Source: an uncultured Gammaproteobacteria bacterium (GTDB lineage Bacteria > Pseudomonadota > Gammaproteobacteria > Rariloculales > Rariloculaceae). Taken from it: 23,107 nucleotides of DNA. The notes under the pieces are model-generated. The model saw only the letters and a program-made list of their open reading frames with translations. It made no database searches and was not told the origin of the DNA. This document shows positions 1 to 6,985 of the stretch, in pieces; position 1 is the stretch's first letter; each line of letters opens with the position of its first letter. A program made the position numbers and the translations under genes. The stretch lies in assembly GCA_946887385.1 (NCBI GenBank), contig CAMPKU010000036.1, positions 1-23,107 on the forward strand. The letters are read 5' to 3'.

Positions 1-290
1 CCGTCGATCTTCGCGTTGAGTTGCGCATGGACAGCGTCGATCTTCGTGTTGAGTTGTGCATAGACACCGTCGATCTTCGCGTTGAGCTGCTCACTGACGC
101 GCTCGATTTTGGCATTGAGCTGCTCGTTGAAACGGTCGATCTTGGCATTGAGGTTCGATGCGAATTGATCGAGGCGGTCGCGCAGCGCGCGGCCGTCGTC
201 TTTGATGTGCGCGAGATCGGATCGCATGTGACCGACGTCCGACTCGAGACGAGCAATGCGGGCTTCCATGTCGCCGTTCTCCGCTGCCAT
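1..290 (-). CDS. Coiled-coil protein with 11-residue repeats (partial, C-terminus outside the window)
   Basis: Reading the minus strand from the ATG at 290-288 gives an uninterrupted frame to the window edge (about 96 codons) beginning MAAENGDMEARIARLESDVG. From about residue 42 it consists of consecutive 11-residue units of the type LNAKIDRFNEQ, LNAKIERVSEQ, LNAKIDGVYAQ, LNTKIDAVHAQ, LNAKIDG. Hydrophobic residues recur with hendecad spacing, which predicts a long right-handed or nearly straight alpha-helical coiled coil. The early part (ARLESDVGHMRSDLAHIKDD) is also heptad-like. No signal peptide is visible in the part seen, so a cytoplasmic or C-terminally anchored protein is likely. The architecture resembles the many small DUF1640-like coiled-coil proteins with a C-terminal membrane anchor, but that end is not visible. 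Function is unknown. An alternative start is the Met at codon 8 (269). Confidence 0.75.
   Translation of the reverse strand, partial: MAAENGDMEARIARLESDVGHMRSDLAHIKDDGRALRDRLDQFASNLNAKIDRFNEQLNAKIERVSEQLNAKIDGVYAQLNTKIDAVHAQLNAKID
3..167 (-). repeat. Five tandem 33-bp units within the coiled-coil gene
   Basis: Units start at 3, 36, 69, 102 and 135, each 33 bp, each beginning (plus strand) GTCGATCTT or a close variant and containing a core of the type GCGTTGAG or GCATTGAG. The period keeps the reading frame, so one unit equals one 11-residue helix repeat. The leftmost units are the most alike at DNA level, which suggests recent duplication. The array may continue beyond the window. Confidence 0.85.
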
Positions 291-307
291 GACCACGACG
301 TCACCCG

Positions 308-338
308 AGTATAGAACCAGCACAAAGGCTCGACGCAA
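308..338 (-). promoter_or_regulatory. Possible promoter of the coiled-coil gene
   Basis: On the minus strand, TATACT (313-308) lies 18 bases before the ATG at 290. A TTGCGT at 338-333 could be the -35 box, but the spacing of 19 is long. This is a motif match by eye only. Confidence 0.25.
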
Positions 339-417
339 GCCATCTCAGCACGCGGCCAGGCGCCTCGGCGACGCGAATTTTGCGCCGGAATGCAGAGAAT
401 CTCGCTGCCGGCCCTGC

Positions 418-657
418 TCAGCCCAACAGTGCCGACAACAGCCAACCCACGGGCGACAACAGCGCAAGCGACAAGGCGCCGACCGACGCGTAGACGAGCA
501 CCTCCAGCGGCTCTACCTTCAGCAACCCGAGCCATTCGCCCACCAGAGAGGTTTCGCTCGCCTCGAGCCACTCGAAGACGCGCGTCTCGATGCGGGCGCG
601 GCGGCGCGAGCTCGGCTCGAGCGCGGACCACAGGTTCAGGAGCTCGGTGTCGTTCAT
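418..657 (-). CDS. Small single-TM protein coupled to the sigma factor gene
   Basis: This 79-residue protein has a polar, charged first half (MNDTELLNLWSALEPSSRRR...) and one strongly hydrophobic C-terminal segment at about residues 49-79, predicting a tail-anchored or single-pass inner-membrane protein. Its ATG (657-655) overlaps the sigma factor stop by four bases (ATGA), so its translation is probably coupled to the sigma factor. A small membrane protein made directly after an ECF sigma factor is often its anti-sigma factor. The roughly 48-residue cytoplasmic part is shorter than a usual zinc-binding anti-sigma domain and has no HxxxCxxC motif. The anti-sigma role is therefore inference from position. 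I do not recognise a family. Confidence 0.65.
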   Translation of the reverse strand: MNDTELLNLWSALEPSSRRRARIETRVFEWLEASETSLVGEWLGLLKVEPLEVLVYASVGALSLALLSPVGWLLSALLG

Positions 658-1322
658 GCTGCTACTCCGGCAGATTTCATCAGCGCTTCGATGCGCTCCG
701 CGAGGCGCGAGCGCGCACGCTCGAGGATCTTGCGCACGTTTGCGGCCCCGATGCCGGTCTGCGCCGCGATTTCCGTGGCGTTCAAGTCGGAGCCGTACCG
801 CAAGCTCACGATCTCTCGCTCGCGGGGCTCTAGCTCGGCCAGTGCTAGCAGCAACGCCGCCCGGTGCCGCGCAAGGTCGACGTCATCGCCGAGATCGGCC
901 TCCGCGGCCGCAATCTCCGGCAACTCGCCGGTGGCGGTGAGCTCCGGTCGGCGACGCCGAAAGCGGCGGCGCGCCGTGTTGACGGCGATCGTCGTCAGCC
1001 ACGCAGCGAAGCGCGTGCCGGCGCGGGGCGAGTAGCGGTCGAGCGACGTCAATGCAATCAGCATCGCGTCCTGCGTTACGTCCTCGGCCTCGGCGTCGGA
1101 GCGGAGCAGCGCGCGCACTGTGCGGAACACGCGGTTTACGTGTTGACGATAAAGGCGTTGACGAGCCGTGCGGTCGCCGGCGCGCGCTGCCGCAACGAGC
1201 CGCAGCACGGCATCTTCGCTGAGCGGCTCCGTGTCGGCACCGAACAACGCGGATAGCGCCTTAAGGAACGACGACACCCACGACGCGGGCGCCGCCGCCG
1301 CCATCGTCGCGGCCAGCGTCAT
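654..1322 (-). CDS. ECF-type RNA polymerase sigma factor
   Basis: This 222-residue protein has the two-domain layout of sigma-70 family ECF factors. Region 2 spans about residues 53-122 (LYRQHVNRVFRTVRALL, then DAEAEDVTQDAM and the basic TARRRFRRRR). Region 4 spans about 157-212, with the helix-turn-helix LEPREREIVSLRYGSDLNAT... and NVRKILERARSRL. These regions bind the -10 and -35 elements of target promoters. The start at 1322 is chosen because its ATG overlaps the stop of the upstream membrane-protein gene (ATGA, 1322-1319). The first 35 residues, Ala-rich with a hydrophobic patch, are extra relative to minimal ECF factors; Met7 is an alternative start. Targets are unknown. The flanking membrane protein and 79-residue TM protein are candidates for its signal-sensing partners. 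Confidence 0.9.
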   Translation of the reverse strand: MTLAATMAAAAPASWVSSFLKALSALFGADTEPLSEDAVLRLVAAARAGDRTARQRLYRQHVNRVFRTVRALLRSDAEAEDVTQDAMLIALTSLDRYSPRAGTRFAAWLTTIAVNTARRRFRRRRPELTATGELPEIAAAEADLGDDVDLARHRAALLLALAELEPREREIVSLRYGSDLNATEIAAQTGIGAANVRKILERARSRLAERIEALMKSAGVAA

Positions 1323-2146
1323 GACTCCACCTGCGTGAGGTAACCGATCGTCCACACCCCCGACGTCACGATCCCGATCATCGCGATCGCGACGAACGCC
1401 ACGGGCAACAACGTGAGCGCGCCCAAGCCGACGGCCCCAATCACGCCCCACAGGGCGGACGAGGCGAAAACGAGCGCCCCCACCGGAGCGAGCACGACGA
1501 GGCTCAATACCACGACGAAGAGCACGCCGAGAAAAGACGCCACCAGAAGCTTCAGCCCGAGCCGCAATCGGCCGTGCAGAAACAATCGCGCCTTCCGGAT
1601 CGCGTCCATGGCACGCCGGTTCTCGAGCACGGCGATGCGCTCGGCGAACGCCTGCCACATGTACAGCGTCACGAGCCAGGGAACGCCAATGAAGATGGCG
1701 ACCGCAACGGCAATGACAAAACCCGGCCCGGGGAGGAACGTTCCCGCAAGATATGCACTCCCCGCGAGCAGCGCGCCGCTCGCCACACTCGCGAGCAAGT
1801 ACAGCACCGCGATTCGGAACAGCACGCCCCAATGGGCCCAACCCTCGCGGAAGCCCTCGCCCACCGTCATGGCGGTGTTTGCGCGGACTCGCTTCACGCC
1901 TTCGATGAGGGCTCCCGTGCTCACGAATTTCAGAACCACTAGGCCGGCGAGGACGGCGAGGCCGACTAGCAGCAGCAAGAGCACGACGGCGGGCTCGGGC
2001 GGCGTGGCTGCGGCCGGAGGTGTGGGTTGGCCACCCCCGCCGCCCGAACCGCTAACTCCAAACCCAACGATGAAGCCGAACAGCCACAACGACTTGTGCG
2101 CGCGGCCGATCCGCAGCGCTTCTTGAATGATTGCGACGATACCCAC
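1319..2146 (-). CDS. Polytopic inner-membrane protein of unknown function
   Basis: This 275-residue protein begins MGIVAIIQEALRIGRAHKSL and carries about six to seven hydrophobic segments (roughly residues 20-36, 53-72, 108-135, 138-160, 203-228, 230-250 and 252-272). A Gly/Pro-rich linker (GSGGGGGQPTPP) follows the first. The layout resembles DUF7544-like or glycerophosphodiester-phosphodiesterase-membrane-domain-like proteins, but I cannot assign a family firmly. The GTG start at 2146 is supported by AGGAGG at 2157-2152 with a spacing of five. The gene is first in a three-gene coupled unit with the ECF sigma factor and a small TM protein, so it may sense or transmit the signal controlling that sigma factor. 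That role is inference. Confidence 0.8.
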   Translation of the reverse strand: MGIVAIIQEALRIGRAHKSLWLFGFIVGFGVSGSGGGGGQPTPPAAATPPEPAVVLLLLLVGLAVLAGLVVLKFVSTGALIEGVKRVRANTAMTVGEGFREGWAHWGVLFRIAVLYLLASVASGALLAGSAYLAGTFLPGPGFVIAVAVAIFIGVPWLVTLYMWQAFAERIAVLENRRAMDAIRKARLFLHGRLRLGLKLLVASFLGVLFVVVLSLVVLAPVGALVFASSALWGVIGAVGLGALTLLPVAFVAIAMIGIVTSGVWTIGYLTQVES

Positions 2147-2161
2147 GGACTCCTCCTCGGT

Positions 2162-2178
2162 GGGGCAACCGTTGCCCC
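2162..2178. promoter_or_regulatory. 17-bp palindrome upstream of the membrane protein/sigma operon
   Basis: GGGGCAACCGTTGCCCC is an inverted repeat of eight bases around one central base, ending 15 bases before the GTG start at 2146 and just upstream of the AGGAGG. Because it is symmetric and lacks a following T-run, it looks more like an operator or a leader hairpin than a terminator. Confidence 0.35.
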
Positions 2179-2276
2179 GTCGAAGGGCATAAGCCGGTGA
2201 GGGCGGCTAGTGTGACACCGCAAACGCGCGGGGGTGGCCGTTTCGAGCTCGACTAAGAAAAGCGCGAAAGATTCGT

Positions 2277-2744
2277 TTAGTCCGCGGCGGGATGCGTATC
2301 GAGGTGCTTGCCCGACTCGAGCCAGCCCTTCTCCTGCCAGCGCGCGTACATCGCGTCGGAGTTGCAGATGCCGTCGTTCGGGCGCGTGAACGTGCCATCT
2401 TCCTTGACGACGAAGCACAGCGCGCCCGCATTGCGGCCGTCGCGCAACGGGTGCATGACGATGCGAACGCGCTCCCCCTTCACGTAGCTCTTGCCGTTCA
2501 CGCCTTGGCGCGCGGCGTGCACGATTGCCGCGCCTTCGAAGCTCCAGGTGACCGGCGCGCCGTCGGGGCCCGGCGCCTCGACCATGAGCCAACTATGCGG
2601 ATTGTTGTAGTTCCACTCCGTCACCACACCTTCGATGAGCCGGTGCTGCGACGAATCGAACATCGCGAACGAGTGGTGCGCGCTCGCACCGCCGGCCAGC
2701 AGGCCCGTGGCGAGTGCGGCGGCGGCTAGAATCTTGGTTCTCAT
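2277..2744 (-). CDS. DUF6152 family exported protein
   Basis: This 155-residue protein has a clear Sec signal peptide (MRTKILAAAALATGLLAGGASA, cleaved before HHSFAMFD). The mature part has the family's hallmark start HHSFAMFD and the NPHSWL motif (GVVTEWNYNNPHSWLMVE), followed by a beta-rich domain with FEGAAIVHAARQGV and GERVRIVMHPLRDGRNAGAL. Members are small periplasmic proteins of unknown function, common in environmental Proteobacteria and Acidobacteria. The ATG at 2744 follows the TAG of the upstream gene directly (TAGATG), and GAGG lies eight bases before it, inside that gene, so translation is probably coupled. It is the last gene of a three-gene exported-protein operon. Confidence 0.85.
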   Translation of the reverse strand: MRTKILAAAALATGLLAGGASAHHSFAMFDSSQHRLIEGVVTEWNYNNPHSWLMVEAPGPDGAPVTWSFEGAAIVHAARQGVNGKSYVKGERVRIVMHPLRDGRNAGALCFVVKEDGTFTRPNDGICNSDAMYARWQEKGWLESGKHLDTHPAAD

Positions 2745-3773
2745 CTATTGCGCCTCGACTTCGTCGAAGATGGGGTTCAACGACTGCCCCGGCAGCTCCT
2801 TAAACTCCGTGAAGCCGCGCGGATCCTTGTACTGCGGATCGCCGGGCAGATAGAACTGCGTGTTGCCCTCGGCGTCCTTGTAGGAATTGCTGCTCGTCGT
2901 GCACTCCCACATGCGGATGCGCACGCCGGCCTCCTCGAGGTCCGGCCGCGACTCGTGCACGTACACCGCCGATTGCGGCTTCACGAGCGCCAGCGGATCG
3001 TAGAACGTGACCTGTGTAACGAGCTCGCGTTTGTCGCCATTGCGCCGCTCGACCCACGTCTCGACCATCTCGAACTGATTGCTCGTGAGCGGCATGCCGC
3101 GCACGTAGTCGGCCGGGTTCACCCATTTCGTCCAGATCGTGAGCTTGTCGCCGTCCCAAAAGCCGATACTGTCGCCGAGCGCCGAGTGCTTCTGCTCGAT
3201 GTTGACGTGCTCCTTGCCGATGTAGATGCGCCGTGTCTCGTTCATCATGTCGTTCATCAGCCACGACTGGTGCGGCAGATTCACGAACTCTTTGATGTAC
3301 GGCTCCCAAAGCCAGCGCGGCACGCCCGGATATTCGCAATTCGTGAGCCGGTCGTAGCGCTGCTCGCCGAACTCGTCAATCTCGGCGCGGCGTTCGCGAA
3401 AGTGCTGTTCGTAGGGGGGCGTCAATACGCCCTCTTTGATCTTCGTCGCACCCGGCCGCCAGGCGTTCGCCAGCGTGCCGCCTTCGAGAAAGATCGCCGG
3501 CATCGTGTTGTTGCCGCTGCCCCAGAGGCCGTCCCAAACCGGAATGGTCTGCATCGTGTGCTTCGTGCCGCCGTTCGCGCGCTGAAGCAAGAACTCGTAG
3601 TGCTCCTCGGCGGTTCTGAAGTCGCGCGGCGGCGGCTCCACGGCCGGCACGGGCAACACGAATTGATCCTCGACGGTACCCCCGCTTTGGCGGTCCTGCG
3701 CATGGCTTACTGCCGCGGCCGCCGCGAGCACGGCCGCAAACCCGATACTGGCGAGCGAGCGTTCCGCGCGCAT
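2745..3773 (-). CDS. Secreted protein of unknown function
   Basis: This 342-residue protein has a Sec-type signal peptide (MRAERSLASIGFAAVLAAAA, cleavage after ...VSHA, before QDRQ). The mature chain carries the block RRIYIGKEH...GDSIGFWDGDKLTIWTKW and, further on, FEMVETWVER and VTFYDP. These match the general pattern (GHSxGxWEGDTLVVDT...LHVVERxRR...DDP) of an abundant, uncharacterised family of exported proteins in soil Proteobacteria and Acidobacteria. The resemblance is from memory. Two cysteines (NCEYPG and WECTTSS) could form a disulfide. The gene starts one base after the esterase stop and its own TAG abuts the DUF6152 start. Enzymatic activity cannot be assigned. Confidence 0.75.
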   Translation of the reverse strand: MRAERSLASIGFAAVLAAAAAVSHAQDRQSGGTVEDQFVLPVPAVEPPPRDFRTAEEHYEFLLQRANGGTKHTMQTIPVWDGLWGSGNNTMPAIFLEGGTLANAWRPGATKIKEGVLTPPYEQHFRERRAEIDEFGEQRYDRLTNCEYPGVPRWLWEPYIKEFVNLPHQSWLMNDMMNETRRIYIGKEHVNIEQKHSALGDSIGFWDGDKLTIWTKWVNPADYVRGMPLTSNQFEMVETWVERRNGDKRELVTQVTFYDPLALVKPQSAVYVHESRPDLEEAGVRIRMWECTTSSNSYKDAEGNTQFYLPGDPQYKDPRGFTEFKELPGQSLNPIFDEVEAQ

Positions 3774-3774
3774 G

Positions 3775-5430
3775 CTACGACGGCCGCTTGGCGCGCAGCT
3801 CCGCGAGCGCCAGCCGCTCCTCCTTGTTGGGATCGTTCGCCACGCGCACGGTGGAGCCGAACATCATCGTGGGCAGCGCGTTCGGCTCGAACTTGGGCCA
3901 TGTGGGCATGTCGGCATGGTTCGGATCGCCCGTGCGGGCGAAGGCGGCCCAGGCCGCGCTCATCACATGGCCGAGCTCGTAGCGCTCGTTCGCCGCACCC
4001 GTCATCGATGCACCGATATCCATGTTGTAGAACACGAACGGAATGTCGAGGCAGTGGTACGACCCCATGCGGTTGTTGTGCACGGGCGACTGCCAATCGA
4101 AGAAGTACAGATACGCGGGCGCCCCGCCTTGCTCGTACTTCAAGCGCGACAGAAGCTGCGCGCTCCAGCGCCGCGAGTCGTCGGCCTCGGCCATGAGCCA
4201 CAGCATGCGGTTACGCGTCTCGGGATGACGGCGCTTGTAGAGCGCGAGCAGGTTCTGCGCATCCGTCGCGTCGTTATTCGCGAGCTGCGTTCTGAATAGC
4301 TCGAGCATCTCGGCGTCGGGCAGCTCGTACGGCGGCGGACCGACCCAGCCGTTCTCGTTCTCCGTGGAGCCGACCAGCAGCGGCACGTTGGCCGAATACG
4401 CTGGCGCTGTCGGATCCCACTGGTGTCGCGGGAGAATGGTGCCGTCGACGACGGGGCCGTTGCCGAGGCGCGCGATCCGCGGCTCGCCGTAGAAAGCCGT
4501 TTGAATTTCGCGCCAGTCGATCTGCTGGATGCGGTCGAGCTGGTTCTTCTGGATGCCGAGCTTCGCGAGCAAACGTTCGGCGCCGTCGCTGGCGTCGTCC
4601 GCCGCTTGGCCGCGAATTGCGGTGCCGCTCTGCGCGATCGCGCGATGAAACAGGCCGCGCCCGCTGGGCATCGCCATCAATGTGGTTGTTTTTTGCCCAC
4701 CGCCGGACTGGCCGAAGATGGTGACTCGATCGGGATCGCCGCCGAAATTTTCGATGTTGTCCTTCACCCATTGCAGCGCAGCGACCAGGTCTTGCACGCC
4801 CACGTTCGTGGACTGCCCCCACTTCTCGCCGCCGATGCCGGCCAAGTGAAGGAAGCCGAAAATGTTGAGCCGGTGATTCACCGACACGACGACCACGTCT
4901 TCTTTCTTGGCGAGATTGGTGCCGTCGTAGAGCAGATAGTTGCCCGAGCCGGCCGAAAAGCCGCCGCCATGCATCCAAACCATGACGGGACGCGCACGAT
5001 TGTCCAAGCCCGGCGTGAACACGTTGACGGTGAGGCAATCCTCGCTCTGCGGCGTCTTGCGATTCAGTGCCGTAACGACGGGCGCCGGCTCTTCGCCGCC
5101 GGGCTCCATCGGCGCAGCCCACGTGACTTCGAAGTGATCCTTTACGCCGGACCAGCTCGCGGGCTTCTGCGGCGGCATGAAGCGGTTGGCGCCGCCCGTC
5201 GGCGCGCCGTACGGCACGCACCAGAATTGCTGCACGCCGTCCTTGATGAGACCGCGCACCTGACCGTATAGAGTTCTCGCCGTGCCGCCGACCGTCGTGA
5301 GCCTGCGATCCTGCGCGGCAGCATTGAACGCGAAGCTGCCGAACGCGAGGCTCGCGCCCGCTGCGACTCCGGCCCCCAAAAATGTCCTGCGGTCGAGCCG
5401 CGACCGATGCTTGCCGTGCCGTGAAGCCAT
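3775..5430 (-). CDS. Tat-exported type-B carboxylesterase
   Basis: This 551-residue protein of the carboxylesterase/cholinesterase alpha/beta-hydrolase family would hydrolyse carboxylic esters outside the cytoplasm. A twin-arginine signal is at residues 14-20 (RRTFLGA) with a hydrophobic stretch to about 39. The family signature EDCLTVNVF is at 130-138, and the oxyanion-hole HGGGF at 154-158. The nucleophile elbow is GQSGGG with Ser242, the acidic residue is probably Glu357 (STENENG), and the catalytic His is His459 (GSYHCLDIPFVF). The usual elbow is GESAGG, so Glu to Gln and Ala to Gly are departures. Length is normal for the family. AGGGG precedes the ATG by about eight bases. It is the first gene of the operon with the secreted protein and DUF6152 protein. 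The substrate is unknown. Confidence 0.92.
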   Translation of the reverse strand: MASRHGKHRSRLDRRTFLGAGVAAGASLAFGSFAFNAAAQDRRLTTVGGTARTLYGQVRGLIKDGVQQFWCVPYGAPTGGANRFMPPQKPASWSGVKDHFEVTWAAPMEPGGEEPAPVVTALNRKTPQSEDCLTVNVFTPGLDNRARPVMVWMHGGGFSAGSGNYLLYDGTNLAKKEDVVVVSVNHRLNIFGFLHLAGIGGEKWGQSTNVGVQDLVAALQWVKDNIENFGGDPDRVTIFGQSGGGQKTTTLMAMPSGRGLFHRAIAQSGTAIRGQAADDASDGAERLLAKLGIQKNQLDRIQQIDWREIQTAFYGEPRIARLGNGPVVDGTILPRHQWDPTAPAYSANVPLLVGSTENENGWVGPPPYELPDAEMLELFRTQLANNDATDAQNLLALYKRRHPETRNRMLWLMAEADDSRRWSAQLLSRLKYEQGGAPAYLYFFDWQSPVHNNRMGSYHCLDIPFVFYNMDIGASMTGAANERYELGHVMSAAWAAFARTGDPNHADMPTWPKFEPNALPTMMFGSTVRVANDPNKEERLALAELRAKRPS

Positions 5431-5595
5431 GGTAGGTCCCCTGAAATTTCTGATCGCCCAGTTGGCTTCTCGGACTATACGCCAACCGTCCGTGGACGTG
5501 CCCTACCGACCGGTTCGGCTGCGCTCGGGGCCTGGTGGCGATCCCATCGAAGCCGTATCCTCTCAAGCTGCCATGGCCCTGGGCGAGGGAGAACG
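5431..5595. other. Divergent intergenic region, esterase operon / LiaF-like gene
   Basis: These 165 bases must hold the promoters of the leftward esterase operon and the rightward DUF1707 gene. A minus-strand TATAGT at 5479-5474 is a -10 candidate for the esterase, but I see no convincing -35 box. On the plus strand the gene at 5596 has GGGAG about five bases before ATG. No palindrome stood out. Confidence 0.4.
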
Positions 5596-6264
5596 ATGCC
5601 GGTACTACCGCAGGACCGTCCGCTCGATGCGCTGCGCGAGGAGACGGTCGATCAGCTCATCATGAATTACGGCCACGGCAAGCTGTCGCGCGAGGCGTTC
5701 GAGCGCCGGCTCGACGAAGCGATCGACACGAAGTCGCACGATCGGCTGCTCGAGCTCACGGCAGACCTCGATCTCAAAGCCGATCGCGAGTACACGGCGC
5801 AGAAGAAGGCCGAGCTCGGCATTCGCGTCGACACTTCGGCCGGGAACCGCATCGACGAGTCCGACACCATCGTCAACGTGTTCGCGGGCAACAACCGCCG
5901 CGGCGCGTGGGACGTGCCGCGCGCGATCCGCATGATCAACGTGTTCGGCGGCTCCGAGCTCGACTTCACCGACGCCCGCTTCACGGCGGAAACCACTTAC
6001 ATCACGGTCTTCTGCCTGTTCGGCGGCGTGAACATCCGCGTGCGCGACGGCATGCGCACGATCTCGAAGGCGCTGTGTATCTTCGGCGGCGTCGATAATC
6101 GCGGCGGGACCACGACGGACTCGAACGCGCCGTTGATCGTCGTCGAAGGATTGTGCCTGTTCGGCGGAGTCGACATTCGCGTGAAGAAAACGCCGAGGCA
6201 GCGCCTCACCGAGTTCGCCGACCAACTACGCACGCTGTTCGATCCGCAAGCACCGCGCGCGTGA
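5596..6264 (+). CDS. DUF1707 and LiaF-like domain protein
   Basis: This 222-residue protein has an N-terminal DUF1707/SHOCT-like helical module (residues 8-62: VDQLIMNYGHGKLSREAFERR...TADLD). A beta-rich C-terminal domain follows, with five repeated strand motifs: IVNVFAG, MINVFGG, VFCLFGGVNIRV, ALCIFGGVDNRG and GLCLFGGVDIRV. This repeat is typical of the C-terminal domain of LiaF-type cell-envelope stress proteins, which forms a beta-solenoid-like fold. In Firmicutes LiaF restrains the LiaS kinase. In Proteobacteria the role is not established. There is no transmembrane segment or signal peptide, so it is probably cytosolic or peripherally membrane-bound. The ATG is preceded by GGGAG. A linked two-component system is not visible. 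Confidence 0.85.
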   Translation: MPVLPQDRPLDALREETVDQLIMNYGHGKLSREAFERRLDEAIDTKSHDRLLELTADLDLKADREYTAQKKAELGIRVDTSAGNRIDESDTIVNVFAGNNRRGAWDVPRAIRMINVFGGSELDFTDARFTAETTYITVFCLFGGVNIRVRDGMRTISKALCIFGGVDNRGGTTTDSNAPLIVVEGLCLFGGVDIRVKKTPRQRLTEFADQLRTLFDPQAPRA

Positions 6265-6320
6265 GCGCCGCGGTCGGCTAGTTCACCCGCAAAACTCCGC
6301 CAGGAGACCAGAAACGCGGC

Positions 6321-6358
6321 TTGCATCGCCGCCTCTGGCCCGTGCTAGCCTAATTCCA
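6321..6358 (+). promoter_or_regulatory. Candidate promoter for a leaderless Uma2 transcript
   Basis: TGCTAGCCT (6343-6351, an extended -10 of form TGnTAnnnT) is followed by exactly six bases and then the ATG at 6358, which places +1 on the A of the start codon. TTGCAT at 6321-6326 is a possible -35 with a long spacing of 19. No Shine-Dalgarno sequence precedes this ATG. Confidence 0.4.
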
Positions 6359-6978
6359 TGAGTGCCGCACAACCGCTTCCCGCCCCCGTCGACCCGAGGA
6401 CGATGGATCACTTCGTCCATCTGCGTGTCGGCTGGCAAGGCTACCGGCAGCTCGTCGCCATGCGCGGCGAAAGCTCGGTACCGCGCATCACTTATCTCAA
6501 TGGAGTGGTCGAGCTCATGGCGCCGTCGCGTTACCACGAAATCGACAAGACGCGCTTCGCGCGCTTGCTCGAGACGTGGTCCGAGATCGCCGGCGTGCCG
6601 CTCGAGGGATACGGCTCGTGGACGCTCGAGGAGGAGAACGAGGATCGCGCTGCCGAGCCCGACGAGTGCTACACCGTGCGCCGCGTCGTGAAGAGCGACG
6701 ACGAACGGCCCGACATCGCGCTCGAGGTGGTCTGGACCTCGGGCGGCATCAACAAGCTCGAGGTGTATCGCAAGCTCGGCGTGCGCGAAGTGTGGTTCTA
6801 CGAGCGCGGCAAGCTGCGCTTCTTCGCGTTGCGGCGCGAAGCCCACGACGAGGTGTACCGCGAGATTCCGCGCAGCGAGCTCGTGCCCGAGCTGCCGATC
6901 GACACACTGCTCGCCTGTATGAAGGAGCCCGACCAGACCTCGGCCGTGCGAGCGCTGCGCGCAGCGCTCGCCGGCTGA
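6358..6978 (+). CDS. Uma2 family (DUF820) PD-(D/E)XK nuclease-fold protein
   Basis: This 206-residue protein matches the Uma2 family, a restriction-endonuclease-like fold widely expanded in Cyanobacteria and present in many Proteobacteria. Landmarks in order are ITYLNGVVELMAPS (44-57), the acidic motif AEPDECY with Asp102, PDIALEVVW with Glu123, and Lys133 in INKLEVYRKLGVREVWFYE, which together form the expected PD...ExV...K active site. All key residues are present, so a nuclease activity is possible but has not been shown for most members. There is no partner antitoxin or helicase gene nearby. The gene lacks a Shine-Dalgarno sequence and may be translated from a leaderless mRNA. It converges with the propeller-protein gene, 13 bases away. 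Confidence 0.88.
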   Translation: MSAAQPLPAPVDPRTMDHFVHLRVGWQGYRQLVAMRGESSVPRITYLNGVVELMAPSRYHEIDKTRFARLLETWSEIAGVPLEGYGSWTLEEENEDRAAEPDECYTVRRVVKSDDERPDIALEVVWTSGGINKLEVYRKLGVREVWFYERGKLRFFALRREAHDEVYREIPRSELVPELPIDTLLACMKEPDQTSAVRALRAALAG

Positions 6979-6985
6979 GAGCCCG

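Noticed and set aside
3..167. A CRISPR array at the left edge
   Set aside because: The units are contiguous without unique spacers and preserve a protein reading frame.
21..314. A 97-codon plus-strand open frame over the 33-bp repeats
   Set aside because: It is the antisense of the coiled-coil gene. The minus-strand translation gives regular 11-residue units with proper coiled-coil character, which explains the repeat better.
2252..2283. An inverted repeat GACTAA...TTAGTC at the end of the DUF6152 gene as a terminator
   Set aside because: Only six bases pair around a long interior, with no GC-rich stem followed by a T-run.
2748..4196. A 482-codon plus-strand open frame opposite the secreted protein and esterase
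   Set aside because: The opposite strand encodes proteins with signal peptides and family motifs, and this frame crosses two of them with shadow-like composition.
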